DNA from: JAHEFU01 sp020440645
GTDB lineage: Bacteria; 4484-113; JAFGCY01
DNA length: 64,000 bases
Assembly (NCBI GenBank): GCA_020440645.1
Contig: JAGRNR010000007.1
Coordinates: forward strand, 39,631-103,630
Direction of reading: 5' to 3'
The position numbers and the translations under genes were made by a program. Below are positions 23,712-31,778 of this stretch, one piece after another (within the stretch, counting starts at the first letter, position 1; each line of letters begins with the position of its first letter). Below the pieces are notes generated by a model. It made no database searches. It was not told where the DNA came from and saw only the letters and a list, made by a program, of their open reading frames with translations.

Positions 23712-24959
23712 TCACGAATTGCGCTGGATGAAGCCAACAAGTCGTTTCACGCCTTCTTCCATGTCCGCGCGCGGCGCAGCAAAGCTCACCCTCACACAGC
23801 GGGCCGCCAGCGCATTCGGCTCAAATCCCAGGTTCCCGTCACCATCCCGGCTGCCAACCAGGCCGAATCCGCTGCCAGGCACCACCGCCACATGTTCCTC
23901 AGCCAGCAACCTGTCGGCGAAGGTGTCGCCATCCATCCCGGTCGGGGAAATGTCAATGAAGTAGAACAGCCCGCCATCCGGCTGGGCGAACTTCAGTCCG
24001 CACCCTGCCAGCAGTTCGCCGGCCAGTTTCCATCGTTCCAGCAATGCGTCACGTCGCTCAGCAGTGTCGTCAACTTCCAGTGCACGCACCATTGCAAGCT
24101 GGATGGGTGTTGTCAGCGAACCGGTCAGCGGCTCGTTCATCAGCTCCAGCCGGAACGCCGCCTCATCATTCGGGGCCACCATGTATCCCATGCGCAGGCC
24201 GGTGGCGGCATAACTCTTGGAGAAGCTGTACACCGCGATCACGCGGCGCTCTTCCTCCGTGTACTCCCAGTCAATGCTCAGCGGTGACAGGTACTCGCCA
24301 CGATATACGAAGTCACTGTATGCCTCATCGGAAATGATCCAGAGATTGTGGCGACGGGCGAGTTCGTACAGTGCCCTTACAGTCTCCGGGGGGAACAGCA
24401 CACCCGTCGGGTTACTCGGGGTGTTGATCAGCATCGCCCGGGTATCAGGCGTAACCTGCTGCTCCAGCTTCTCCAGCACGGGCTGGAAGCTCTCATCAAG
24501 TTCGTAGGGATCGACCTCAACCCCCGCCAGCGTGCTCTGCTGGATGTAGTTCGGGAAGTAGATCATCGGGAACAGCACGCGCCTGCCGCTGTCAACGCAA
24601 AGCTGCAGGCTGCTGTTCAGCGCCTGGGTGGCACCCTGGCTGACGATCACGCGATTGCGCGGGATTTCAATTCCCATTCGTCTCTGACGGTGACTAACAA
24701 TCGCATCGCGCAGGGCGGGGATGCCAGCCATCGGTGAATAATGGGTATGGCCTGCGGCAATTGCGTCACTGACTCCGTCGGCAATGCGCTGCGGCATGTC
24801 GAAGTCAGGGTCCCCGATGTGCAGGCCGTATACCTTCACCCCTTCGCTGCTCAGCGCAAAGGCGGAGGTGAACAGGCGGCGGATGCTGCTGCGAGGCATC
24901 ACGCTTGCGCGTGTGCTTAGCTCAGGGCCGGTGCCGGATTGCTGCGGGGCTGGGGACAT
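23712..24959 (-). CDS. PLP-dependent aminotransferase, class I/II
   Basis: 415 residues of the aspartate aminotransferase fold type I. Signature elements include SQGATQAL, NTPSNPTG, SDEAYSDF and the PLP Schiff-base Lys in YSFSKSYAATGLRMGY; the C-terminal substrate Arg is in CVRVSFA. The substrate cannot be read from sequence. Aspartate, aromatic or alanine donors are all possible, and an aromatic aminotransferase would feed the HPPD pathway 7 kb away. The ATG is preceded by TAGAAT with exactly 6 nt between, a leaderless start. Confidence 0.88.
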   Translation of the reverse strand: MSPAPQQSGTGPELSTRASVMPRSSIRRLFTSAFALSSEGVKVYGLHIGDPDFDMPQRIADGVSDAIAAGHTHYSPMAGIPALRDAIVSHRQRRMGIEIPRNRVIVSQGATQALNSSLQLCVDSGRRVLFPMIYFPNYIQQSTLAGVEVDPYELDESFQPVLEKLEQQVTPDTRAMLINTPSNPTGVLFPPETVRALYELARRHNLWIISDEAYSDFVYRGEYLSPLSIDWEYTEEERRVIAVYSFSKSYAATGLRMGYMVAPNDEAAFRLELMNEPLTGSLTTPIQLAMVRALEVDDTAERRDALLERWKLAGELLAGCGLKFAQPDGGLFYFIDISPTGMDGDTFADRLLAEEHVAVVPGSGFGLVGSRDGDGNLGFEPNALAARCVRVSFAAPRADMEEGVKRLVGFIQRNS

Positions 24960-24965
24960 GCGCTC

Positions 24966-24971
24966 ATTCTA
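24966..24971 (-). promoter_or_regulatory. Leaderless -10 box of the aminotransferase
   Basis: TAGAAT on the minus strand, 6 nt (GAGCGC) before the ATG at 24959, with no Shine-Dalgarno. Confidence 0.7.
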
Positions 24972-25001
24972 GCCGCTGCCAGCCAGGGGCTGGACTTCCC
25001 G

Positions 25002-25370
25002 TCAGTCTGTGCTTACGGTTTCGATCCGCCTGCTGTGTTCAACACTGCCCAGTCCGACGGACTCGATGCGGGCATCGAAATCGTTGATCATTTCAGGCAG
25101 GCTTGTGCTGCCGGCTTCGAAATAGACCTCAAGCTCGAGGCTGCCCTGGAATGAGCTTGCTGAGTAGCGGCCCGGGCTGCAGGCTTCAATCAGGCAAATG
25201 CAGTCCCCCTGGCATTCCTGCATCGGGCTCAGGACTGTAACGGCATCGCTGAACAGTCCAGGCAGGAAGGGGTCTATCTCAGCGGGCAGCCTGTAGCGCA
25301 CATAGCAGGCATCTATCCCGGCCGGGATATGGTTGGCCCTGACCTGCATGACTTCCCTGATAGCACTCAT
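25002..25370 (-). CDS. Small protein of unknown function
   Basis: 122 residues with no signal peptide or membrane segment. Four Cys fall in one stretch (QECQGDCICLIEAC), which could bind metal or form disulfides. The rest has alternating strands (LELEVYFEAGS, DARIESVGLG). I do not recognise a family. A TAGGGA-like box lies 5 nt upstream of the ATG, a weak version of the local leaderless pattern. An inverted repeat lies 13 nt upstream. Confidence 0.6.
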   Translation of the reverse strand: MSAIREVMQVRANHIPAGIDACYVRYRLPAEIDPFLPGLFSDAVTVLSPMQECQGDCICLIEACSPGRYSASSFQGSLELEVYFEAGSTSLPEMINDFDARIESVGLGSVEHSRRIETVSTD

Positions 25371-25382
25371 TCAAATCCCTAG

Positions 25383-25399
25383 CGGTTCGTTTTGAACCG
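25383..25399. promoter_or_regulatory. 6-bp inverted repeat in a divergent promoter region
   Basis: CGGTTC-GTTTT-GAACCG lies between the small minus-strand gene and acetoacetyl-CoA synthetase, at the promoter of the small gene. It is a plausible operator. Confidence 0.4.
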
Positions 25400-25537
25400 G
25401 TACAAGCTATACGCTAGCACTTACCTTGATTACCGATGGAAAATCTAATCGGCAATTAACCATCCTGTTGGCAGTTGAAATACGGTTTCAATATCGACAG
25501 CCGCCAGCGGGGATTTAGGGTTCATGCTCCTGCTCGC

Positions 25538-25543
25538 TAGAAT
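25538..25543 (+). promoter_or_regulatory. Leaderless -10 box of acetoacetyl-CoA synthetase
   Basis: TAGAAT, 6 nt (AGTCAT) before the ATG at 25550, with no Shine-Dalgarno. Confidence 0.7.
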
Positions 25544-25549
25544 AGTCAT

Positions 25550-27520
25550 ATGTCCAGCGAAATGTACAGGCCCGATCCGCGGCTGGTGGCTGCCAGCAAC
25601 ATGAATGAATTCATGGAACAGCTGCAACGCAGTGGGGTGGAGAACATAGTCGACTACAGTCACCTGTACGACTGGTCCATCCAGCATCCAGGAGTGTTCT
25701 GGAAGGAGTTCTGGGACTTCAGCGGAATAGTTGCCAGTGCGGCTCCCAGGGCGATCCTGCAGGGAGGCGAGCTGGTCCGTCCGCCGCATGAAGGGCTGCC
25801 CCAATGGTTCGAGGGGGCACGCCTCAACTTTGCAGAGAACCTGCTCCGGCATCGCGGCGATGGCGAGGCAATTGTCTTCTGGAATGAGGAGGGTCGCTGC
25901 CAGTCGCTGACATTCGACCAGCTTTACCAGGAGGTTGCCATCCTGCAGATGGCACTCATCGGCCAGGGCGTCAAGGCCGGGGACCGTGTGGCCGGCTTCA
26001 TGCCCAACATGCCGCAGACCATCATCTGCATGCTGGCAACGGCTTCGCTGGGTGCGATCTGGAGTTCCTGTTCGCCGGACTTCGGCGAGAAAGGAGTGAT
26101 CGACCGCTTCGGCCAGATCGAGCCGCGCGTGCTGTTCACGGCGGATGCCTACCTGTTCAAGGGCAGGCGGCATGACTGCCTCGGGCGTGTGAGGAACTTC
26201 GCCAGCGAACTGAACCTTGAGCGCATCGTGGTCGTGCCCTACATGGAGGAGCAGCCGGACATCAGCGGCATGCCCGGCACACTGCTCTACGCCGACTTCG
26301 TTGCAGAGGCCGGCGGGGGAGGGGAGATGAGCTTCGCCCAGCTGCCCTTCGACCACCCGCTCTACATCATGTACAGCAGCGGCACCACCGGCCTGCCGAA
26401 GTGCATGGTGCACGGCGCCGGCGGCACCCTGATCCAGCACCTGAAGGAACACATGCTGCACACGGACGTGAAGCCCGGCGACCGCGTGTTCTACTTCACG
26501 ACCTGCGGCTGGATGATGTGGAACTGGCTCGTTTCGGCGCTGGCTGTCGGTGCGACCGTCGTGCTGTTCGATGGCAACCCGTTTGCGCCGGATGCCGCCC
26601 ACCTGTGGCGGATGGCGGAACAGGAGAGGCTGAACGTGTTCGGCACCAGTGCCAAGTACATCGCCCTGCTGGAGAAGGAAGGCTACAAGCCCCGTGAACA
26701 GCATGACCTGTCCTCACTCAGGGCCATCCTGTCAACCGGCTCGCCGCTGGCTCCGGAAAGCTTCGACTACGTCTACCGTGACATCAAGCAGGATCTTTGC
26801 CTGGCGAGCATCTCAGGTGGGACGGACATCATCTCCTGCTTCGCGCTTGGCAATCCGATTGCTCCCGTCTACCGCGGTGAGCTGCAGACACGCGGGCTTG
26901 GGATGCGGGTCGAGGTGTTCGACTCCGATGGCAACAGCCTGCCGGTTGGTGAGCAGGGCGAGCTGGTCTGCACCGCGCCCTTCCCGAGCATGCCGGTCAG
27001 TTTCTGGAATGACCCGGACCGCAGCAAGTACCATGCGGCATACTTCGCTGAATATGACAATGTCTGGCGGCATGGTGACTGGGTGGAACTGACGGAGACT
27101 GGCGGGATGGTGATCTACGGCCGCAGCGACGCCACGCTCAACCCGGGCGGGGTGCGCATCGGCACAGCCGAGATCTACCGGCAGGTGGAGGGCTTCCCGG
27201 AGATCATGGAAGCGCTTGTCATCGGACAGGACTGGGACAATGATGTGCGCATCGTGCTGTTCGTGCGCATGCAGCCGGGGCAGCAGCTCACAGAGGAGCT
27301 GATGGACCGTATCAGGAAGACGATCCGTGCCAACGCCAGTCCGTACCATGTCCCGAAGAAGATCATTGAGGTGGCGGACATCCCGCGTACCATCTCCGGC
27401 AAGATCACCGAGCTCGCCGTGCGCAACATCGTGCATGGCCGCCCGGTGAAGAATGCTGACGCACTTGCCAACCCGGAAGCGCTTGAGCTGTACAGGGACC
27501 TGGCGGAGTTGCAGAGTTGA
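25550..27520 (+). CDS. Acetoacetyl-CoA synthetase
   Basis: 656 residues, the usual length for acetoacetate-CoA ligase of the ANL superfamily. The N-terminal cap is followed by the P-loop-like motif YIMYSSGTTGLPKCMVHG, then FTTCGWMMWNW, SGGTDIISCF and the C-terminal hinge YGRSDATLNPGGVRIG, with the catalytic Lys near ISGKITELAV. It converts acetoacetate, CoA and ATP to acetoacetyl-CoA in the cytosol. Acetoacetate is the end product of the tyrosine pathway encoded at 31.8-34.9 kb, which gives a metabolic link. Translation probably starts leaderless. Confidence 0.92.
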   Translation: MSSEMYRPDPRLVAASNMNEFMEQLQRSGVENIVDYSHLYDWSIQHPGVFWKEFWDFSGIVASAAPRAILQGGELVRPPHEGLPQWFEGARLNFAENLLRHRGDGEAIVFWNEEGRCQSLTFDQLYQEVAILQMALIGQGVKAGDRVAGFMPNMPQTIICMLATASLGAIWSSCSPDFGEKGVIDRFGQIEPRVLFTADAYLFKGRRHDCLGRVRNFASELNLERIVVVPYMEEQPDISGMPGTLLYADFVAEAGGGGEMSFAQLPFDHPLYIMYSSGTTGLPKCMVHGAGGTLIQHLKEHMLHTDVKPGDRVFYFTTCGWMMWNWLVSALAVGATVVLFDGNPFAPDAAHLWRMAEQERLNVFGTSAKYIALLEKEGYKPREQHDLSSLRAILSTGSPLAPESFDYVYRDIKQDLCLASISGGTDIISCFALGNPIAPVYRGELQTRGLGMRVEVFDSDGNSLPVGEQGELVCTAPFPSMPVSFWNDPDRSKYHAAYFAEYDNVWRHGDWVELTETGGMVIYGRSDATLNPGGVRIGTAEIYRQVEGFPEIMEALVIGQDWDNDVRIVLFVRMQPGQQLTEELMDRIRKTIRANASPYHVPKKIIEVADIPRTISGKITELAVRNIVHGRPVKNADALANPEALELYRDLAELQS

Positions 27521-27594
27521 GAACCAGCCTTTGAAATTGTGACGGACTATGGACATTGAACGGGCCGGAATAAAATCAGGAATGGGAGTTGACA

Positions 27595-28386
27595 ATGGGA
27601 ATTGAGCTGAAACCTCTTGGCTGGCTGCATTACTGCCTCAACGTTGTTGATATTGAGAAGTCCTGCGACTTCTACGAGAAGATCGGATTCGTGCAGGTCG
27701 ATGGCGAGCGCTCACAGGGTTGGGCTGTCATGCATAATGCGACCACTGAACTTGCTTTGTACAGCGGCCATGGAGAAGAAGGGGCGACCACGCTCAACTT
27801 TCGTGGTGCCAACATCGATGAGCTGGCCGAACGGGTGCGCAGCGCAGGCATCGCATTCCTTACTGAACCGAAGACCAACGGACAGGGCAGTGGCAGCTTC
27901 ATGCTGGACGACCCGGCAGGCAACCGGCTGTTCATGGACACGGCGCCGGATGAGCTGGAACGCTTCCTGGCTGGCAACCGGCTGGGTGTCGGCGACTCCG
28001 ACGGCAGCCTGGCGGAGGGCCAGCCCCTGATTGGCGTGATGTCGGTCTGCTGCTTCGTTGACAACCTGCAGGACTGCATAGACTGGTGGGTAGGGCTCGG
28101 GATGCCCCTCAGCCTGGACATGCGCCAGTACGGATTCGTCGTGCTCTCCGACGGCTGGTGCAAGATCGCTCTGATGTCCACGGACCACCAGGGCAGCTGG
28201 CCGAAGCAGATCATTAATTTCAGGGGTGGCGATGTACAGGCGATTGCGGATCGCCTGAAGGCAGCCGGGCTGGAGCTGAGCTATGATGCCAGGCATGAAA
28301 GTGACGACAGCTGGGGTACTGAACTCAAGGACCCCGATGGCTACGTGAGCTACTTCAACACCGGCGCCGATGAAAGGTTGTACTGA
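27595..28386 (+). CDS. Two-domain VOC (glyoxalase-like) protein
   Basis: 263 residues made of two vicinal-oxygen-chelate domains. The first starts LHYCLNVVDIEKSCDFYEKIGF, the second MSVCCFVDNLQDCIDWWVGLGM. Family members include dioxygenases, epimerases and antibiotic-binding proteins. The metal ligands are not complete: the first strand reads HYC, but the second domain has CCF where His is usual, so binding without catalysis is possible. The ATG at 27595 has GGGAG upstream; a TTG two codons earlier is less likely. It follows acetoacetyl-CoA synthetase by 74 nt. Confidence 0.8.
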   Translation: MGIELKPLGWLHYCLNVVDIEKSCDFYEKIGFVQVDGERSQGWAVMHNATTELALYSGHGEEGATTLNFRGANIDELAERVRSAGIAFLTEPKTNGQGSGSFMLDDPAGNRLFMDTAPDELERFLAGNRLGVGDSDGSLAEGQPLIGVMSVCCFVDNLQDCIDWWVGLGMPLSLDMRQYGFVVLSDGWCKIALMSTDHQGSWPKQIINFRGGDVQAIADRLKAAGLELSYDARHESDDSWGTELKDPDGYVSYFNTGADERLY

Positions 28387-28395
28387 GCGGCGTGA

Positions 28396-28401
28396 TATAT
28401 A
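28396..28401 (+). promoter_or_regulatory. Leaderless -10 box of the OYE reductase
   Basis: TATATA, 6 nt (GGCAGC) before the ATG at 28408. Confidence 0.6.
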
Positions 28402-28407
28402 GGCAGC

Positions 28408-29478
28408 ATGTCCGCACTGTTTGAACCCCTCGAGCTACGCTCGGTCACCCTGCGAAACCGCATCGGCATGAGTCCGATGTGCATGTATTCCTGTGAAGGG
28501 ATGGACGGCATGCCCAACGCATGGCATATGTCGCACCTCGGCTCGCGGGCAGCAGGCGGTTGCTCGCTGGTCATCGCTGAGGCTTCCGCGGTCGAACCTG
28601 AAGGAAGGATCAGCCCGCAGGATGCCGGCATCTGGAATGACGGGCAGGCCGCGGCCTGGGCTCCGGTAGCAGCATTCATTGAGTCCCAGGGGGCCGTGCC
28701 CTCCATCCAGATCGCGCATGCCGGACGCAAGGCCGGGACGAAGCGCCCGTCGGATGGCCGCGGCATAGTTGACGAGGCGAATGCCTGGCAGGCCGTCGCT
28801 CCCAGCGCAGTACCGTTTGATGCAGGCTGGCGCATCCCGCATGAACTGACGGTCAGCGAACTGGCAACACTGAAACAGAAATGGGTCGATGCCGCAGTGC
28901 GCTCACAGCAGGCTGGATTCAGGCTGCTGGAAGTGCATAATGCCCATGGTTACCTGCTGCACAGCTTCCTTTCCCCGTTGTCAAATCTCCGCTCTGATGA
29001 GTATGGCGGCAGTCGCGAAAACCGCATGCGCTTTCCGCTGGAAGTGGTGGAGGCGGTGCGTGCAGTATGGCCGGATGAGCTGCCGCTGGCGGTGCGGATC
29101 AGCGGCACGGACTGGCATCCTGATGGCTGGAGTGTTGATGACAGCGTGGCCTACGCCCGTGAGCTGAAGCAGCTCGGCGTTGACATCATTGACTGCAGCA
29201 GCGGTGGCAACATCCCGAAGGCGGACATCCCGGTCGGCCCCGGCTACCAGGTGCACATTGCAGAGCGCGTGCGCAGTGAGGCGGGGATCCCAACGATGGC
29301 GGTCGGCATGATCACCGAGGCGCAGCAGGCCGAGGACATCATTGCCAACGGCAGGGCGGACATGGTGCTGCTGGCCCGTGAGCTGCTGCGCGAACCCTAC
29401 TGGGCGATCAAGGCCGCGCGTGAACTGCAGTCACAGCCGGCCTGGCCCTACCAGTATGGCTGGGCCGTCGGCGGCTGA
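28408..29478 (+). CDS. Old yellow enzyme family flavin reductase (YqjM-type)
   Basis: 356 residues, an FMN TIM barrel. Signature pieces of the YqjM (thermophilic-like) class are present: SPMCMYSC with the FMN-tuning Cys, WHMSHLGSRAAGGCSLVI, IQIAHAGRKAG (substrate-binding His) and ISGTDWHPDGW. The enzymes reduce activated C=C bonds of enones and quinones using NAD(P)H. The physiological substrate is unknown. Confidence 0.9.
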   Translation: MSALFEPLELRSVTLRNRIGMSPMCMYSCEGMDGMPNAWHMSHLGSRAAGGCSLVIAEASAVEPEGRISPQDAGIWNDGQAAAWAPVAAFIESQGAVPSIQIAHAGRKAGTKRPSDGRGIVDEANAWQAVAPSAVPFDAGWRIPHELTVSELATLKQKWVDAAVRSQQAGFRLLEVHNAHGYLLHSFLSPLSNLRSDEYGGSRENRMRFPLEVVEAVRAVWPDELPLAVRISGTDWHPDGWSVDDSVAYARELKQLGVDIIDCSSGGNIPKADIPVGPGYQVHIAERVRSEAGIPTMAVGMITEAQQAEDIIANGRADMVLLARELLREPYWAIKAARELQSQPAWPYQYGWAVGG

Positions 29479-29482
29479 TTGC

Positions 29483-29488
29483 TAGAAT
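29483..29488 (+). promoter_or_regulatory. Leaderless -10 box
   Basis: TAGAAT, 6 nt (AGCCAG) before the ATG at 29495. Confidence 0.7.
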
Positions 29489-29494
29489 AGCCAG

Positions 29495-30103
29495 ATGAAC
29501 CATCCACCACGTCCGGATCCAGATGATCCGTATGCAAAGCTGTTGACAAAGTACAGCCGCTTCGCTTCCCCGCAATTCAAAAACTGCCTTGTACTGAGTG
29601 CTGAGTGGATTGATGACTTAATCGCTGACTGCCGGGACATGAGCATTGCCCTGCGAGGACTTTCATACATTGACATCCGCCATACCGAGTACATCAGTGG
29701 TAGAGCATTTATTTTCGGCGGTATCAACCGCTTTAACTGGGGTGAGTATCGCAATGACTGCCTTGAAGCGGCCCGCGAGAGATTGCTTTTGCTGAAGGAC
29801 AGCATGCCCGAAGGCGTGGATAGGGTCATTTCTCTGGAGTACTGCACCGAATCCAACTGGATTGCAGTCCGTGATGATGCGCTGCTTGAAGCAAGCGCGA
29901 TTGACTGGGATGCGACCGTCACGCATGCGATGGGCAACCAGATTCTGTTGGAGGCCAGGGTTGCGGATCCAGAAAGCTACCGGAAGATGGTTGGACCATG
30001 GAAATCATTCCAGGAATCGCCAGTAGGTCGCTGTATCTTCGGTCCCATAGGCTGCCTGCTGCTGATAGCTGTTGTTGTCACCGTCTGGCTGCTGCTTCGC
30101 TGA
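29495..30103 (+). CDS. Tail-anchored protein of unknown function
   Basis: 202 residues. The soluble N-terminal part (~1-170) contains no family I recognise. The last ~22 residues form one hydrophobic helix (GPIGCLLLIAVVVTVWLLLR), which suggests tail anchoring in the inner membrane with the body in the cytoplasm. GC content is a little lower than in its neighbours. It has its own leaderless promoter, so it is probably monocistronic. Confidence 0.65.
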   Translation: MNHPPRPDPDDPYAKLLTKYSRFASPQFKNCLVLSAEWIDDLIADCRDMSIALRGLSYIDIRHTEYISGRAFIFGGINRFNWGEYRNDCLEAARERLLLLKDSMPEGVDRVISLEYCTESNWIAVRDDALLEASAIDWDATVTHAMGNQILLEARVADPESYRKMVGPWKSFQESPVGRCIFGPIGCLLLIAVVVTVWLLLR

Positions 30104-30115
30104 TCCGTACTCCGC

Positions 30116-30121
30116 TATAAT
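30116..30121 (+). promoter_or_regulatory. Leaderless -10 box of the DinB-like gene
   Basis: TATAAT, 6 nt (CGCCGC) before the ATG at 30128. Confidence 0.7.
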
Positions 30122-30127
30122 CGCCGC

Positions 30128-30613
30128 ATGTCAATGCTGCCAATGCTCAAGCGACTGCTGCACCACGACATGTGGGCCAACCGCCGCGCGATCGACATGT
30201 CCCGCGCGCTGCCGGAGGAGAGCGAGCGCTGCCGCAAGCTGATGGCACACATCCTCACCTCCAAGAAGATGTGGCTCGGGCGGATCCACGATACGCCGGA
30301 TGGCAAGCTGGATTCCTGGCCGGACCTCTCCTGGGATGAGGTCGAAGCACTATTGGCCGATATGAATGTCGCGGTGCCGGCTTACCTCGACAGCCTCAGC
30401 GAGGAGGACATGCCGCGGGTGATCAGCTACATCAACCCAAAGGGTATGCACATTTCAGTGCGTCTCGGCGACATCCTGACCCACAGCATGCTGCACGGCC
30501 AGTACCACCGTGCGCAGGTCGCAACTTCCGTCCGTGAGGCCGGCGGTGAGCCGGTGATGACGGACCTGATCGTGATGGCAATCGGGGAACTGAAGGCTGA
30601 GCAGGGCGGCTGA
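30128..30613 (+). CDS. DinB/YfiT-family four-helix metal protein
   Basis: 161 residues. The DinB superfamily four-helix bundle carries three His for one metal: the first helix LLHHDMWANRRA and the pair in THSMLHGQYHRAQV (HxxxH). Members include mycothiol- or bacillithiol-dependent transferases; most are uncharacterised. This is unrelated to the Y-family polymerase also called DinB at 44279-45691. Confidence 0.8.
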   Translation: MSMLPMLKRLLHHDMWANRRAIDMSRALPEESERCRKLMAHILTSKKMWLGRIHDTPDGKLDSWPDLSWDEVEALLADMNVAVPAYLDSLSEEDMPRVISYINPKGMHISVRLGDILTHSMLHGQYHRAQVATSVREAGGEPVMTDLIVMAIGELKAEQGG

Positions 30614-30733
30614 GCCTTAACTGGCAACAGCCCATGTTTCACGCATTTGTCTCAGCCCGCATCAGGGCTTGCGCTTAATCTTAATAAGAAAGATTGCTCG
30701 TGAAACGGGTCAATTGAGACACTTTCTCGAACA

Positions 30734-30759
30734 TTTTGCAAAAGCATTTCGTATATACT
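30734..30759 (+). promoter_or_regulatory. Palindrome plus -10 box before the diiron protein gene
   Basis: TTTTGCAAAA (30734-30743) lies 10 nt before TATACT (30754-30759), at the expected position of an operator or UP-like element. The leader to the ATG at 30831 also holds GCATACTATGC and a GGGG/CCCC hairpin. Confidence 0.45.
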
Positions 30760-30830
30760 AGGTAGCATACTATGCAGGGGCTGCCCCCGTGCGCGGCCCG
30801 AACACCAATACAAACCAGGGAGAGACCAGA

Positions 30831-31676
30831 ATGGCCGAGAAACTGACCTTTGACCAGTTCAAGGAGAAGATCGAGAACACCTTTATGCAGCACCCCGTTG
30901 TCGTTGACAACAAGTACTGCCAGTGGTTCCGTGACGCCGACCTGACCAAGGAGGAAGTGGCGGCATTCGCCGTGCAGTTCAGCGTGTTCAGCAACCTGTT
31001 CCTGCTGGCCTGCCTCAACCGCGTGATCAACGCCGGCAACCTCGAGAGCGCCCGTGAGACCAAGGAAATCCTCATGAACGAGCTGGGCGTGATCTACAAC
31101 AACAAGAAGGCTGCCGCGCCTGCCGCCGCGATGAGCGATGCCGACAAGGACCGCGATGGTGACCCGGCCGTGGTTAGCACCGAGGGCTCCGTCCAGGGTG
31201 GTACCTTCCGCTTCCAGGCCGCGCACTTTGAGTGGCTGCTGAAGTTCGGCGCCCCCGTTGGCCTGACCTTCGACGACATGGGCAAGCGCAAGCACGGCAC
31301 CAAGGAGACCCTGCACTTCTGTGACGAGCTGTTCCGCCTGTTCGGTGCTGATGACTACAATGCCGCCCAGGGTTCCAGCTTCGCCATCGAGAACTGGGCC
31401 GCCGCCGGCTTCTGGAAGGACCTGATCGCCGGCCTTGAGAACTTCAAGGCCAACAAGTGCCCCGAGATCCCGCTGGCCTTCTTCACCTGGCATGACAAGA
31501 TCGAGGAGCAGCACAAGGAGCACGTCTGGGACGAGCTGCAGGAGATGTTCGAGGAGCCTGAGTTCAACCAGGAGGAGTTCATCCGCGCCGGCATGGAGAT
31601 GCTGGACGGTACCCAGGTCTTCTGGGATGGCCTGATGAAGCAGCGCAACGAGATCGCCGCCAAGGCCCAGGCCTGA
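30831..31676 (+). CDS. Heme-oxygenase-like diiron protein (PqqC/CADD-like)
   Basis: 281 residues. All six ligands of the heme-oxygenase-like diiron oxidase fold can be placed: Glu84 (NELG), His132 (AAHFEW), Glu187 (IENW), then His221-x3-Glu225-x2-His228 (WHDKIEEQH). Between Glu84 and His132, normally 7 residues apart, lies an Ala/Asp-rich insert of about 40 residues. Family reactions include pABA synthesis by CADD and fatty-acid or amino-acid oxidations. It sits just before the tyrosine catabolic genes, but a terminator separates them. GGGAGAG precedes the ATG. Confidence 0.78.
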   Translation: MAEKLTFDQFKEKIENTFMQHPVVVDNKYCQWFRDADLTKEEVAAFAVQFSVFSNLFLLACLNRVINAGNLESARETKEILMNELGVIYNNKKAAAPAAAMSDADKDRDGDPAVVSTEGSVQGGTFRFQAAHFEWLLKFGAPVGLTFDDMGKRKHGTKETLHFCDELFRLFGADDYNAAQGSSFAIENWAAAGFWKDLIAGLENFKANKCPEIPLAFFTWHDKIEEQHKEHVWDELQEMFEEPEFNQEEFIRAGMEMLDGTQVFWDGLMKQRNEIAAKAQA

Positions 31677-31687
31677 TAATCGCGTAC

Positions 31688-31693
31688 TAGAAT
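31688..31693 (+). promoter_or_regulatory. Possible -10 box for the homogentisate operon
   Basis: TAGAAT lies between the diiron-protein stop and the terminator hairpin. If used, the hairpin would fall at the 5' end of the HPPD transcript. No -35 is clear. Confidence 0.3.
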
Positions 31694-31694
31694 T

Positions 31695-31736
31695 AAGGTC
31701 ATCCGTTTGGCATTCATGCCGGGCGGGTGACCTTTT
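31695..31736 (+). terminator. Terminator after the diiron protein gene, or attenuator before HPPD
   Basis: Stem AAGGTCATCCG / CGGGTGACCTT enclosing a second stem GGCAT / ATGCC, ending in TTTT. It comes 18 nt after the stop codon at 31676 and 43 nt before the HPPD ATG. Confidence 0.75.
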
Positions 31737-31778
31737 CCATGTCAAATGCAAGGACCCATCGGTCACGGGAGGCATTAC

